Source of the DNA: Candidatus Lambdaproteobacteria bacterium
GTDB lineage: Bacteria; SAR324; JACQKK01
Length of the DNA: 38,713 nucleotides
Assembly (NCBI GenBank): GCA_016199125.1
Contig: JACQHH010000096.1
Location: forward strand, 1-38,713
Direction of reading: 5' to 3'
Positions 16,761 through 25,842 of the stretch are shown here, one piece after another (the first letter of the stretch is position 1; every line of letters begins with the position of its first letter). The notes below the pieces were generated by a model. The model was not told where the DNA came from. It was given only the letters and a program-made list of their open reading frames with translations, and made no database searches. A program made the translations under genes and the position numbers.

Positions 16761-16820
16761 GCATGGACCAAGGCATGGACCAAGACATTGGCCGTGATAT
16801 TGACCGTGATATTGGACATG
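16761..16820 (+). repeat. Five degenerate 12-bp tandem repeats upstream of boxR
   Basis: gcatggaccaag gcatggaccaag acattggccgtg atattgaccgtg atattggacatg; first two units identical. Confidence 0.75.
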
Positions 16821-16843
16821 GGCGGGGCACTTGGAGTTTACGC

Positions 16844-17806
16844 ATGGCGATGACTGAACGCGGGGATGCGGCGACCACGGCCCTGACGCCGCCTGGCGTC
16901 GACAACCGCCAGCCCCCCGGTTCGCCGGTTCAACGTCAGGCCCTGCTGCTGGCGCTGGGGGCGCGGGTGCGCGGCCGGCGGGAGGCGCTGGGGCTCACGC
17001 GCAAGGCGCTTGCCGCGGCCACGGGCCTCAGCGAACGCTTCATTGCCCAGCTCGAGACGGGCAAGGGCAATATTTCCGTAGCCAACCTGAACGGTGTGGC
17101 GCGGGCGCTGGCGCTGCCCCTGGCCAGCCTGCTGGGTCCGGCCCCGGCCGAGACGGACGGCGCCGGCGAGGCGCTGCGGCGCGAGGTGGCGCGGCTGCTG
17201 GAGCAGGCCGATGTGGACCAGTTGCGCCGGGCCGCGCAGGTGCTGGGCCAGGTGCCGGGAGCGCGGCCCCCGTCGGAGGCGCGCCCGCTGATCGCCCTGA
17301 TCGGCCTGCGCGGAGCGGGCAAGTCCACGATCGGCCCGTTGCTGGCCCAGCGGCTGCGGCTGCCCTACGTGGAGCTGGACGATGTGATTCAGGAGGCCAC
17401 CGGGCTGGCCGTGCCGGAGATCTTCGAGCTGCACGGCGAGCACTACTATCGCCAGGCCGAACGGCAGGCCCTGGCACGGCTGGTGGCGGCGGATCGCCCG
17501 CAGCTCGTCTCGGTCTCGGGGGGGATCGTGGCCGACGCGGAGAGCTTTGCCCTGCTCAAGCGCGCCGCGCTGCTGGTGTGGCTCAAGGCCACGCCCGAGC
17601 AGCACATGCAGCGTGTGCGCTCCCAGGGCGACAGCCGGCCCATGCAGGACCGCCCCAACGCCATGGCCGAGTTGCGCCAGCTCCTGGCCGGGCGGACGGC
17701 GCTCTATGCCCAGGCGGACATCGCCCTGGACACCGGCGCCGGCGACGAGACGGAATGCGCCGAATCCCTGGCCGCCGAGCTGACCCGGCGCCTGCGCTTG
17801 GCCTGA
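16844..17806 (+). CDS. boxR: BoxR/BzdR-type regulator: XRE HTH fused to shikimate-kinase-like domain
   Basis: N-terminal HTH 'RRREALGLTRKALAAATGLSERFIAQLETGKGNISVANLNGVARAL'; C-terminal 'LIGLRGAGKSTIGPLLAQRLRLPYVELDDVI' shikimate-kinase Walker A. ATG at 16844 preceded by ggag; a longer in-frame ORF begins at 16763. Confidence 0.9.
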   Translation: MAMTERGDAATTALTPPGVDNRQPPGSPVQRQALLLALGARVRGRREALGLTRKALAAATGLSERFIAQLETGKGNISVANLNGVARALALPLASLLGPAPAETDGAGEALRREVARLLEQADVDQLRRAAQVLGQVPGARPPSEARPLIALIGLRGAGKSTIGPLLAQRLRLPYVELDDVIQEATGLAVPEIFELHGEHYYRQAERQALARLVAADRPQLVSVSGGIVADAESFALLKRAALLVWLKATPEQHMQRVRSQGDSRPMQDRPNAMAELRQLLAGRTALYAQADIALDTGAGDETECAESLAAELTRRLRLA

Positions 17807-17819
17807 GCCGGGGCCGGGT

Positions 17820-18755
17820 TCACAATCCGCCGACCGTGCCGCCGCGGCTGCGCTCCAGCAGGGTGCAGGCCGCCACGAGCGCCTCGCCGGTCGCCGCCGG
17901 CTGTTCCATGGGAAACGTGTGCGCCCCGCGCACCGTGAATACGCTGGCCAGCGCAAAGCTCGCGGCCAGCGCGCGGTAGTGGTGGTGCAGGGACACGTGG
18001 GACGTGGCGCCGCGCAAAATGGCCACCGGGGCGCGCACCTGCGGCACCCAGTCCCAACTGTGTTGCAGGCGCTCGTCGCTGAACAACTCCCGCTCCACCT
18101 CCAGCGGACAAGCCAGTTGCACCGCCCGCCCTTCGCCGCTGGGGAGCAGCCCTACCCGCAGATAAGCCTGCAGCGCGGCCTCGCACCACCCGGCGAACAC
18201 GCCGCGCCCGCGCAACGCTGTTTCGGCCTCTTCGGGGCTGGGCCAGCGGCTGCGCCGCGTGTGGGTCGTCTGCAACAGATATTGGGCGCGTTCCAGGGCG
18301 TGAGGCGGCCAGGGCTCGGCGGGCGTGCCGGGATAGAGGGGATCCAGCAACAGCAGTCCGTCGACCAACTCGGGACATTCGGCCGCCAGCCACAGGCTCA
18401 GCATGGAGCCGAAGGAATGGCCGCCCAGGATCACCGGGGGCTGCATGCGCTGGCGGATGAAGTCGTGGATGTCCTGCCGGTAGGGCGGCCAGCCGCGCAG
18501 CGCCTGGGGATTGTCGCTGTCGCCGTGCCCGCGGTGGTTCAGCCCGGCCACGACCGTGCGCGCGAACAGCGGCGTCAGCGCCGGCACGTAGCACTGCACC
18601 GGAAAGCCCACTCCCGGAAGAAACAGCACGCGCGGCGGGGCGCCGTCCGCACCGTGCGCGGACGTTCCGCCCCCGATCACGCCGCGCAGGGTCAGCCCGT
18701 CGCCGGTGACGAATGTCAGCGGACGCTGCTCGGCAGGCGCGGAACGCGTGGGCAT
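17820..18755 (-). CDS. Alpha/beta hydrolase
   Basis: 'GLNHRGHGDSDNP', 'VILGGHSFGSMLSLWLA' (GHSFG nucleophile elbow), C-terminal 'VRGAHTFPMEQP'. Confidence 0.88.
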   Translation of the reverse strand: MPTRSAPAEQRPLTFVTGDGLTLRGVIGGGTSAHGADGAPPRVLFLPGVGFPVQCYVPALTPLFARTVVAGLNHRGHGDSDNPQALRGWPPYRQDIHDFIRQRMQPPVILGGHSFGSMLSLWLAAECPELVDGLLLLDPLYPGTPAEPWPPHALERAQYLLQTTHTRRSRWPSPEEAETALRGRGVFAGWCEAALQAYLRVGLLPSGEGRAVQLACPLEVERELFSDERLQHSWDWVPQVRAPVAILRGATSHVSLHHHYRALAASFALASVFTVRGAHTFPMEQPAATGEALVAACTLLERSRGGTVGGL

Positions 18756-18829
18756 ACGGCGGAACTCGGGCGGGGGCCGGGGCCGCGCACGGTGCGGCAC
18801 CGGCGCAGGATCTCCCGGGCCTGGGGAGC

Positions 18830-19594
18830 CTACTGGAACTGCGAAACGCTCAGCGCGCCCTCGCGGCCGTCGGAGAGACGGTAGCGGATGCGGTTGGCGT
18901 CGATCCACTCCATGTCCAGCCGCGGCAGGGAATTGAGGATCGGATAGCCCAGGTGGCGCGCCTGCTCGCCGTCCGGCGGCACCAGGTGCACGCGCAGGTC
19001 GAACGTACTGACCGGCTTGCCGTCCTGCTCCTCGTGGTTCGCCGCCGCCACGTGGTAGAACAGCAGCCCGCCCGGCCCCAGGGTCAACCCGTCCGCGGTC
19101 TTGGAGCTGGGCAGCAGGTCGACGACCGTGTCCTCGGCCGTCACGAAGTACACTTTCTTGTAGACCACGCCGTCGACCACCATCACCGCGTGGAAGTAGC
19201 GCGCGCCCAGCCTGGTTACGCGGGGCTCGGGATCGCGTGCGCCCAGCACGACGCCCAGACGCGCCTGCCCCTGCTCGTTCTTGGCCAGGTACACCATGCG
19301 CCCCGGCTGCGGCAGCGGCTGCACATACACCACCGTCTCTTCGGGCAGATTGAAGATCAGCCGGTTGTTGGCATAGACGCCGTTGCCGCGGCGGTTCTGG
19401 GGGAAGATTTGGAAGTCGCCAAAGGCGATCAGCCCCTGATGCTGGGCATCGGTGGACAGCTCCTGCGCGGCCTGCGCCGCCCTGGGGGCGGCCGGCAGCA
19501 CCCAGGCCAGCAGCAACGCCAGCGCCAGTCCGGCCAAGGGCCGCGGGGAGCGCCCGCCGGGGCCGCAGGTCGTGTGATCCGGGTGTTGCGTCAT
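18830..19594 (-). CDS. Exported hypothetical protein
   Basis: ATG at 19594 (MTQHPDHTT...), hydrophobic signal region 'PLAGLALALLLAWVLPAAPRAAQAA', beta-rich mature part. Confidence 0.7.
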   Translation of the reverse strand: MTQHPDHTTCGPGGRSPRPLAGLALALLLAWVLPAAPRAAQAAQELSTDAQHQGLIAFGDFQIFPQNRRGNGVYANNRLIFNLPEETVVYVQPLPQPGRMVYLAKNEQGQARLGVVLGARDPEPRVTRLGARYFHAVMVVDGVVYKKVYFVTAEDTVVDLLPSSKTADGLTLGPGGLLFYHVAAANHEEQDGKPVSTFDLRVHLVPPDGEQARHLGYPILNSLPRLDMEWIDANRIRYRLSDGREGALSVSQFQ

Positions 19595-19710
19595 GCTGGG
19601 GCCTTGGTGGGAGCGCGTGCGGCGTCGTGCGCGCGGTGGAAGGTCATCTGCCACGAATAGACGATATTGCCGCCCAGGGCAACGCCGAGGTGCCGCGGCG
19701 CGGGCGGTCC

Positions 19711-20685
19711 TCATGGCGCTTTGGTGCCGTCCAGCACGTGGGCCACGTGAATCTGCAGCTCCGCCTGCCCGCGATACGGCCGCACGAAGCCCTCCAGCCG
19801 CACGCGGGTATCCGCGCGCCAGCGCGCCACGCCCACGCGGGCGCCCGCCGGCGGCAGGGCCACCGCGCGCAGCGGACGGTCGGCGCGCGCACCGGCCAGC
19901 AGCGCCTCCCACACCTCGTTGTTCAGCGCGCGCACGCGCAGCACGCGCCCTTCCACCAGCACGTAGCGCCCGTTGAAATCGTCCGGCCGCATGCGCTCGG
20001 CACGCTGCACCCCCGGGGCAAAGAGGGCGTTGTCGCGCGCGCGGGGCGTCTTGCCCTCGCGCCGCAGACGCGCCAGGTAGCGCGTGCGCGATTTTTTCGT
20101 GGACCAGATGCCCCGCCGGGCGCTGAACGCCGCGCCTTCCGCCTCCGCGTAGTCCTCGTAACGCGCCGGCAGGGCGTAGCGCGTGTCGAAATAGCTGTGT
20201 CCCTGGGCGATCAGGCGCAGGTTGATCTCCACCGCCCCGGCCCACACCAGCGCCAGTGAACGGCCGTAACGGTCGGGCTCGGGCGCCAGCTCCAACCGCA
20301 GCGCCGCGCCGGCCAGCAGTTGCTCCAATGCCGCCTTGGCGGGCTGCCCGTGGCGCAGATCCTGGCCTTTGGGCGAATCGTGCAGTTCGGGCGTATCCAC
20401 GTAGAGCAGCCGCACGCGCTCGCGACGCAGGTCGATGTGCCCGTTGCCGTCCAGGTCCACGTCGAAGGTGTCGCCGTCCAGCACGCTGACCGGCACCCGC
20501 TCCAGCTCGACCACGGGCCCACGCGGCGCGTCGCCCCGGGCGTCGCCCGACCCCAGCGCCAGCGCCGCCGCGGCCAGCGCCGGCAGCAGGGCCCGCAGCA
20601 GGGCCGGCAGGGCAGCCGGCGCCCTGCCCCGTGCAGGCGGATGCCCGCGCCGCGGCGCGACGTGGAGCGACGCGATGTGCCACAT
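19711..20685 (-). CDS. Staphylococcal-nuclease-like (thermonuclease) exported protein with C-terminal extension
   Basis: 'VPVSVLDGDTFDVDLDGNGHIDLRRERVRLLYVDTPEL', 'PDRYGRSLALVWAGAVEINLRLIAQGHSYFDTRY' SNase motifs. Confidence 0.88.
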   Translation of the reverse strand: MWHIASLHVAPRRGHPPARGRAPAALPALLRALLPALAAAALALGSGDARGDAPRGPVVELERVPVSVLDGDTFDVDLDGNGHIDLRRERVRLLYVDTPELHDSPKGQDLRHGQPAKAALEQLLAGAALRLELAPEPDRYGRSLALVWAGAVEINLRLIAQGHSYFDTRYALPARYEDYAEAEGAAFSARRGIWSTKKSRTRYLARLRREGKTPRARDNALFAPGVQRAERMRPDDFNGRYVLVEGRVLRVRALNNEVWEALLAGARADRPLRAVALPPAGARVGVARWRADTRVRLEGFVRPYRGQAELQIHVAHVLDGTKAP

Positions 20686-20909
20686 GGGTCGGACCTCCCG
20701 CTGGGGTGACGGCTTGCCTTGACCTACCGGCAAATGGTAAACAAATATACGCCTATCCGTCAACCCCGGAGTTGTGGGGCACAGATGGAGGCGGGCCTGA
20801 AATTGTGCGAATTATCTGCTAGACTGAACGATTGCCGCCGCGGCCCGCGGCCCGGATTCGCCACCACCACCCCAGCAGAAGAGGAAGCGCCTTGCAAAAA
20901 CATCCACCC

Positions 20910-21896
20910 ATGGCGGAAGCGTCGTTGTTTGAGCCCTACGTGATGGAGCACATGCAGATGCCCAACCGCATCGTGTTTGCGCCCTTCCACGAGAACATGG
21001 CCAACCGCGATGGCACGGTCTCGCCGCACCTCATGGACTACTACGTGAACATGGCGCGGGAAGGGGTGGGCGGGGTGCTGGTGGAATCGGCCTATGTGGC
21101 CACCCAGGGCCGCGCGCACATGACCCAGCTCGGCATTTCCGAGGAACGGCACATCGAGGGCCTGTATCGCCTGGTCAAGGCCATCCAGGCCGAGGGCGCC
21201 GTGGTGGGCCTGCGGCTGTCTCATGCCGGCGCGAAGACCTCCGAAGCCCTGGCCGGCGAACAGCCCATCGGCCCCTCGGTGATGAACTTCGGCAAGGACT
21301 ACGACACCTGCCGCGAGTTCGACGAGGGGGACGTGGAGGAGATCGTGCTGTTCTTCGTGCATGCGGCCGAACGGGCGGAGGAGGTGGAAGCCGACTTCAT
21401 CGAAATCAACGGCGCCCAGCAGTTCCTGCTGGACCAGTGCCTTTCCACGCGCTTCAACGCCCGCGACGACGGCTACGGCGGCAGCATCGCGGCGCGCATG
21501 CAGCTCAGCGTGGACATCGTCAAGGCCATCAAGGCGCGCACCACCTCCAACATTCCCATCTCCTATCTGTTCACCATCTACGACAAGCTGGAGGACGGGT
21601 TCACCGAGGAAGACCTGAAAGGCATGCTCAAGGCGCTCAACTCGGCCAAAGTGGACCTGCTGCACCCGGTGAACATCCACGTGCTGAACAAGTTCTTCGA
21701 CACGGAGGAAACCCTGGCCGAATGGGTGGCCAAGTCCTCCAAGATCCCCATCATGCTCGAAGGCAACATCAAGTCTCCCCAGATTCTCAAGGAATCCATC
21801 GGCCTGCGCCGGGCTCAGCTCTTCGCACTGGACAAGGCGCTGTTTTCACGGCCGAACTGGTATTCGTTCCTGCAGAAGAAGATCGTCCCGGGCTGA
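20910..21896 (+). CDS. Old-yellow-enzyme/NADH:flavin oxidoreductase family protein, divergent
   Basis: 'PNRIVFAPFHENMANRDGTVSPHLMDYYVNMAREGVGGVLVESAYV', 'VGLRLSHAGAKT', 'EINGAQQFLLDQCLSTRFNARDDGYGGSIAARMQL'. Alternative TTG start at 20892. Confidence 0.85.
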   Translation: MAEASLFEPYVMEHMQMPNRIVFAPFHENMANRDGTVSPHLMDYYVNMAREGVGGVLVESAYVATQGRAHMTQLGISEERHIEGLYRLVKAIQAEGAVVGLRLSHAGAKTSEALAGEQPIGPSVMNFGKDYDTCREFDEGDVEEIVLFFVHAAERAEEVEADFIEINGAQQFLLDQCLSTRFNARDDGYGGSIAARMQLSVDIVKAIKARTTSNIPISYLFTIYDKLEDGFTEEDLKGMLKALNSAKVDLLHPVNIHVLNKFFDTEETLAEWVAKSSKIPIMLEGNIKSPQILKESIGLRRAQLFALDKALFSRPNWYSFLQKKIVPG

Positions 21897-22183
21897 TCCG
21901 CGCGGGGCGCGGGAAGTTCTTTACATTCCCCCTTGCGTTGGCTAATTTCTGCTTCCATGCCTTGCGGGTCCGCCTTGGCGCACGCCGACGCCCGCCGGGT
22001 TCGGCCAGGGAAGGGCCGCAGCAGAATGGCCAGCCGACTCACGGACGTGAGCCCACCATCCGACCTGAGGCACAGCGCCCGCCCGGGCGTGACGCTGCAC
22101 GGCACCTACGTGGGTAGACCCCCTGGCCGGGGACGCTCCGGGACGCGGCCGGCGCGCGCCTCATCTTGCGGAGGATTGGTTCC

Positions 22184-24244
22184 ATGGGAATCTATTCGAT
22201 AGCCGTGGTGGGCCACAGCGGTGGAGGGAAGACGTCGCTCGGCGAAGCCATGCTGTTCCGCGCCGGCGCCATCGCCAAGATGGGCAGCGTGGACAGCGGC
22301 AGCTCCGTGCTGGACTGGGAAGCGGAGGAGAAGGAGCACCGCACCAGCACGCAGTCGGCGCTGGCCTTCCTCACCTGGAACGGCCACCAGCTCGATTTCG
22401 TAGACACCCCCGGGTCCATGAACTTCATCGGCGGCACGGTGGGCGCCATTCGCGTGGCCGACGGCGTGGTGATGGTGGCCAGCGCCGAGCCCGGCATCCA
22501 GAGCGAGATGGAGCTGCTGTGGACCCACCTGGAGCGGCAGCGTGCGCCGCGCCTGCTGGTGGTCAACAAGCTGGACCGCGAGCAGGCCAACTTCGCGGCC
22601 CGCCTGGAAAGTCTCAATGCCATGTTCGACGGCCGGCTCATCGCCACCCAGCTTCCCTGGGGCCAGGCCGACAAGTTTCAGGGCGTGATCGACCTGCTGG
22701 ACATGGCGGCCTACGACTACGGCATCCCGGACAAGCCCAAGCGGACCGAGATTCCGGCCGACCTGAAGGACGCCGCCCAGGAGCTGCGCTTCAAGCTGGT
22801 GGAATCGGCCGCCGAGTGCGACGACGAGCTGCTGGAGAAGTACCTGGAGACCGAGCAGCTCACCCCGGAGGAGATCCGCGCCGGGCTCACGGCCGGCACG
22901 CGCACCGGCAAGCTGGTGCCCGTGCTGTGCGTCTCGGCCACCAAGGCCATCGGCATCGACCGCCTGCTGGGCGCCCTGGTCGACCTGCTGCCCGATGCGG
23001 CGGCGCGCCACGCCCACAAGATCGGCCCGGCCGAGGTGGGCGAAGGCTTTGCCGCGGATCACGAGGAGCTGGCCGACTTTTCGGGCCTGGTCTTCAAGAC
23101 CAAGATCGACCACTACGCCGGCAAGCTGAGCATGATCCGCGTCATGTCCGGCACCCTCACGCCCGGCACGGACATTCTCAATGCATCCTCGGGGGAGATG
23201 GAGCGCCCCGCGCACCTCTTCAAGCTGCTGGGCCGCGAGCAGAAGGAGGTCGGCGAGCTGCAGATGGGCGAGCTGGGCGTGCTGCCCAAGCTGGCCCACA
23301 CCGCCACGGGCAACACCCTCTGCGCGCCCAAGGCCAAGGTGGAGTTCATGCCGGTGCCCTTCCCCGATCCCGTGCTGACCTATGCCTTGCAGCTCGGCGG
23401 CAAGGGCGAGGAGGACAAGCTCTCCTCGGCGCTGCACCGCATGATCGAGGAAGACCAGACCCTCAAGTTCACGCACAGCAAGGAGACCGGCGACTTCCTG
23501 GTCAGCGGCATGGGGCAGATCCACCTGGACCTGGTGCTGGAGCGGCTCAAGCGCGAGTTCAACATCACGGCCACCTTCGGCACACCCCGCGTGCCCTACC
23601 GCGAAACCATCCGCGCCAGGCAGAAGGCCCAGGGCAAGTACAAGAAGCAGACCGGGGGCCGCGGACAATACGGCGACTGCTGGCTGGAGCTGAAGCCCAA
23701 CGGCGCCGCGGAGCAGCTCGAGTTTCACAACGCCGTCGTGGGCGGGGCCATTCCGCGCACCTACATTCCGGCCATCGAGAAGGGCATCGTCGAGGCCATG
23801 GCCAAGGGCATCATCGCCGACTACCCGGTGATCGGCATCGACGCCACCGTCTACGACGGCAGCTTCCACGAGGTGGATTCCTCGGAGATGGCCTTCAAGA
23901 TCGCCGGGTCCATGGCCTTCAAGAAGTGCATGGAGGGCGCCCGGCCGGTGCTGCTGGAGCCCATCATGGAACTGGAGATCGTCGTGCACGCCGACTACAT
24001 GGGCGACGTGATGGGCGATATCAACAGCCGGCGCGGACGCGTGCTGGGCATGGACACGCGCGGCCGCAACCAGGTGGTGCGGGCCGAGGTGCCCATGGGC
24101 GAAATGCTCACCTATGCCATCGATCTGCGCGCCATGACCTCGGGCCAGGGCTTCTTCACGCAGAAATTCGTGCGCTACGACGAGGTGCCCGGCCCCATCG
24201 CCGAAAAGATCGTCAAGGCGCGGCAGGCCGCCGCCGGCGCATAG
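22184..24244 (+). CDS. Elongation factor G-like GTPase (EF-G2/EF-G-related)
   Basis: 'VVGHSGGGKTSLGEAML', 'DFVDTPGSMNF', 'VVNKLDRE', C-terminal EF-G domains IV/V 'GRGQYGDCWLELKP', 'GDVMGDINSRRGRVLGM'. ATG at 22184 preceded by gaggatt. Confidence 0.92.
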   Translation: MGIYSIAVVGHSGGGKTSLGEAMLFRAGAIAKMGSVDSGSSVLDWEAEEKEHRTSTQSALAFLTWNGHQLDFVDTPGSMNFIGGTVGAIRVADGVVMVASAEPGIQSEMELLWTHLERQRAPRLLVVNKLDREQANFAARLESLNAMFDGRLIATQLPWGQADKFQGVIDLLDMAAYDYGIPDKPKRTEIPADLKDAAQELRFKLVESAAECDDELLEKYLETEQLTPEEIRAGLTAGTRTGKLVPVLCVSATKAIGIDRLLGALVDLLPDAAARHAHKIGPAEVGEGFAADHEELADFSGLVFKTKIDHYAGKLSMIRVMSGTLTPGTDILNASSGEMERPAHLFKLLGREQKEVGELQMGELGVLPKLAHTATGNTLCAPKAKVEFMPVPFPDPVLTYALQLGGKGEEDKLSSALHRMIEEDQTLKFTHSKETGDFLVSGMGQIHLDLVLERLKREFNITATFGTPRVPYRETIRARQKAQGKYKKQTGGRGQYGDCWLELKPNGAAEQLEFHNAVVGGAIPRTYIPAIEKGIVEAMAKGIIADYPVIGIDATVYDGSFHEVDSSEMAFKIAGSMAFKKCMEGARPVLLEPIMELEIVVHADYMGDVMGDINSRRGRVLGMDTRGRNQVVRAEVPMGEMLTYAIDLRAMTSGQGFFTQKFVRYDEVPGPIAEKIVKARQAAAGA

Positions 24245-24309
24245 CCGGCCGCCGCGAGGGGTGTGCTCCATCCGGCGCGGGCGCCGTGGCGCCTGCCCGC
24301 CGGCCGGCT
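24243..24309. terminator. Nested palindromic region between convergent genes
   Basis: agccggccg (24243-24251) / cggccggct (24301-24309), with inner ggcgcc-gt-ggcgcc palindrome; lies between convergent EF-G-like and 24309..25589 genes. Confidence 0.35.
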
Positions 24310-25589
24310 CAGACCATCTCCTCGTCGGACTCGGCCACGGTCTTGCGGGCCTTGGTGTTCTGCTGCACCCGCTCCAGCTCCACGCGGAAATCGCGCTGCT
24401 CCTCCAGCGCGAGGTTCAGCGCGTCCCGCCGCTGCAGCTTCATGGCGACGGCAACCACCTGGTTGATGTATTCCAGGCGCCGCTCCCAGGCCGTCGCCGA
24501 TGCGCCGATCTTGGCCAGCAGCGCCTTGTGCTCCAGCAGCACGGCCAGGGCCTCCTTGGGCCGCCCCTCCTGATCCAGGTTCTGCCCCAGCTTCAGCGCG
24601 GCCTCGGTGAGCCGCGGCGCCCCCAGCCGCGTGACGGCCAGGGTCTGGCGGTAGAGCGCGTCGGCGGCGGGCAGCATGGAGGCCATGGACTTCTGGATGC
24701 GCGCCGGGTCGCTGTTGGGCAGGGGCAGCATGCCCTTGCCGCCGTGATCGCGGTTGTAGCGGTCGATGAAGTTGCGCAGCTTGCGCGCGTCCCCCAGCCG
24801 GTTGCGCGGCACGTGCGCCAGCTCCTGGACGATGTTGGCCATCTGCAGATACTTGGCGCCGCGGCGCGTGTCGCCGGCAATGGGCATCTTGGGGTAGATG
24901 CGCGAGAGGAAGCTGAACTGCACGAAGGCGTCGTAGAAGCTGGTCTGCTGGTAGTACAACTCGGCCAGGCGCTCCCGCGCCCGGTGGTCGGAAGGAAACA
25001 CGGCCAGCCGCCGCACCGCCTTGATGATGTCCTGCTCCGCCGCGAAATAGGGTTTGAACTGCGCGGGCCGCTGGCTCCCCAGGTCGGCGAAGATGGCGTA
25101 GACCAGCGTTTCGGCGTCGGCGCTGATGGCGAAGGGGCTGTACTGGCTCAGCATGCGCAGCATGTCCGCCGCCTTGAACAGCAGGAACAACTGCTTGGAA
25201 AACTTGTGCTCGCGGCGCGCCTGCTGCAGAAAATAAGCCGAATAAAAGCGCAGCACGCGCAACAGTTCGCGGTGGTCCACCTTGCTGCGATAGTAATCCA
25301 CCGTGTGCTTGAGCGCGTCCTCGTGCTCGTAGCTCAGGGCCGCCTTCTGATCCGAGCCGACCAGTTGGGCGATGGTGGTCTTGGGACCGAAATCCAGCCG
25401 GATGCTGTTCCACAGCATGCTCGTGAACTTGTCGCGTTCCTGGCGGGGAAGGGTGCGCGTGTTGTGGCGGAACTCCGATTCCACCTTCATCAGCCGCAGC
25501 TTGACGGGAGCCTCTCCGCGCAGGGCCTCCACATTGCCTGGGGCGCGTGCGACGTCCTCCTCGGGGGCGGCAGGGTCCTGTGCGGCCAT
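24309..25589 (-). CDS. Uncharacterised helical protein
   Basis: 426-aa ORF, helix-rich, possible degenerate TPR-like repeats; no family recognised. Confidence 0.75.
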   Translation of the reverse strand: MAAQDPAAPEEDVARAPGNVEALRGEAPVKLRLMKVESEFRHNTRTLPRQERDKFTSMLWNSIRLDFGPKTTIAQLVGSDQKAALSYEHEDALKHTVDYYRSKVDHRELLRVLRFYSAYFLQQARREHKFSKQLFLLFKAADMLRMLSQYSPFAISADAETLVYAIFADLGSQRPAQFKPYFAAEQDIIKAVRRLAVFPSDHRARERLAELYYQQTSFYDAFVQFSFLSRIYPKMPIAGDTRRGAKYLQMANIVQELAHVPRNRLGDARKLRNFIDRYNRDHGGKGMLPLPNSDPARIQKSMASMLPAADALYRQTLAVTRLGAPRLTEAALKLGQNLDQEGRPKEALAVLLEHKALLAKIGASATAWERRLEYINQVVAVAMKLQRRDALNLALEEQRDFRVELERVQQNTKARKTVAESDEEMV

Positions 25590-25842
25590 GATTCAATCCG
25601 GCGCAAAAGGGCGGGCGGGGCGTGGCTGGCGCGACGAGCTGCGCTCGCTCGCGCGTTGCGGAAATCCGCGTCAATCCTTGCGATTTTCCTGAAATTTAAG
25701 CATAGGATTGAAACCGTTGGCAATTATTGGGTACGCTAGGAATTCTGTTGATTTCGACGCGCACTCGGACGCCGCGCGGAGGCCCATGGGCTGTCGCAAT
25801 ATGCCAGCCGCGCACGGGCGGACGTCGTGTAACGGAACGGCA

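Noticed and set aside
22106-24271. 721-aa minus-strand ORF antisense to the EF-G-like gene
   Set aside because: Antisense shadow ORF with His/Leu/Gly-rich translation, no recognisable motif.
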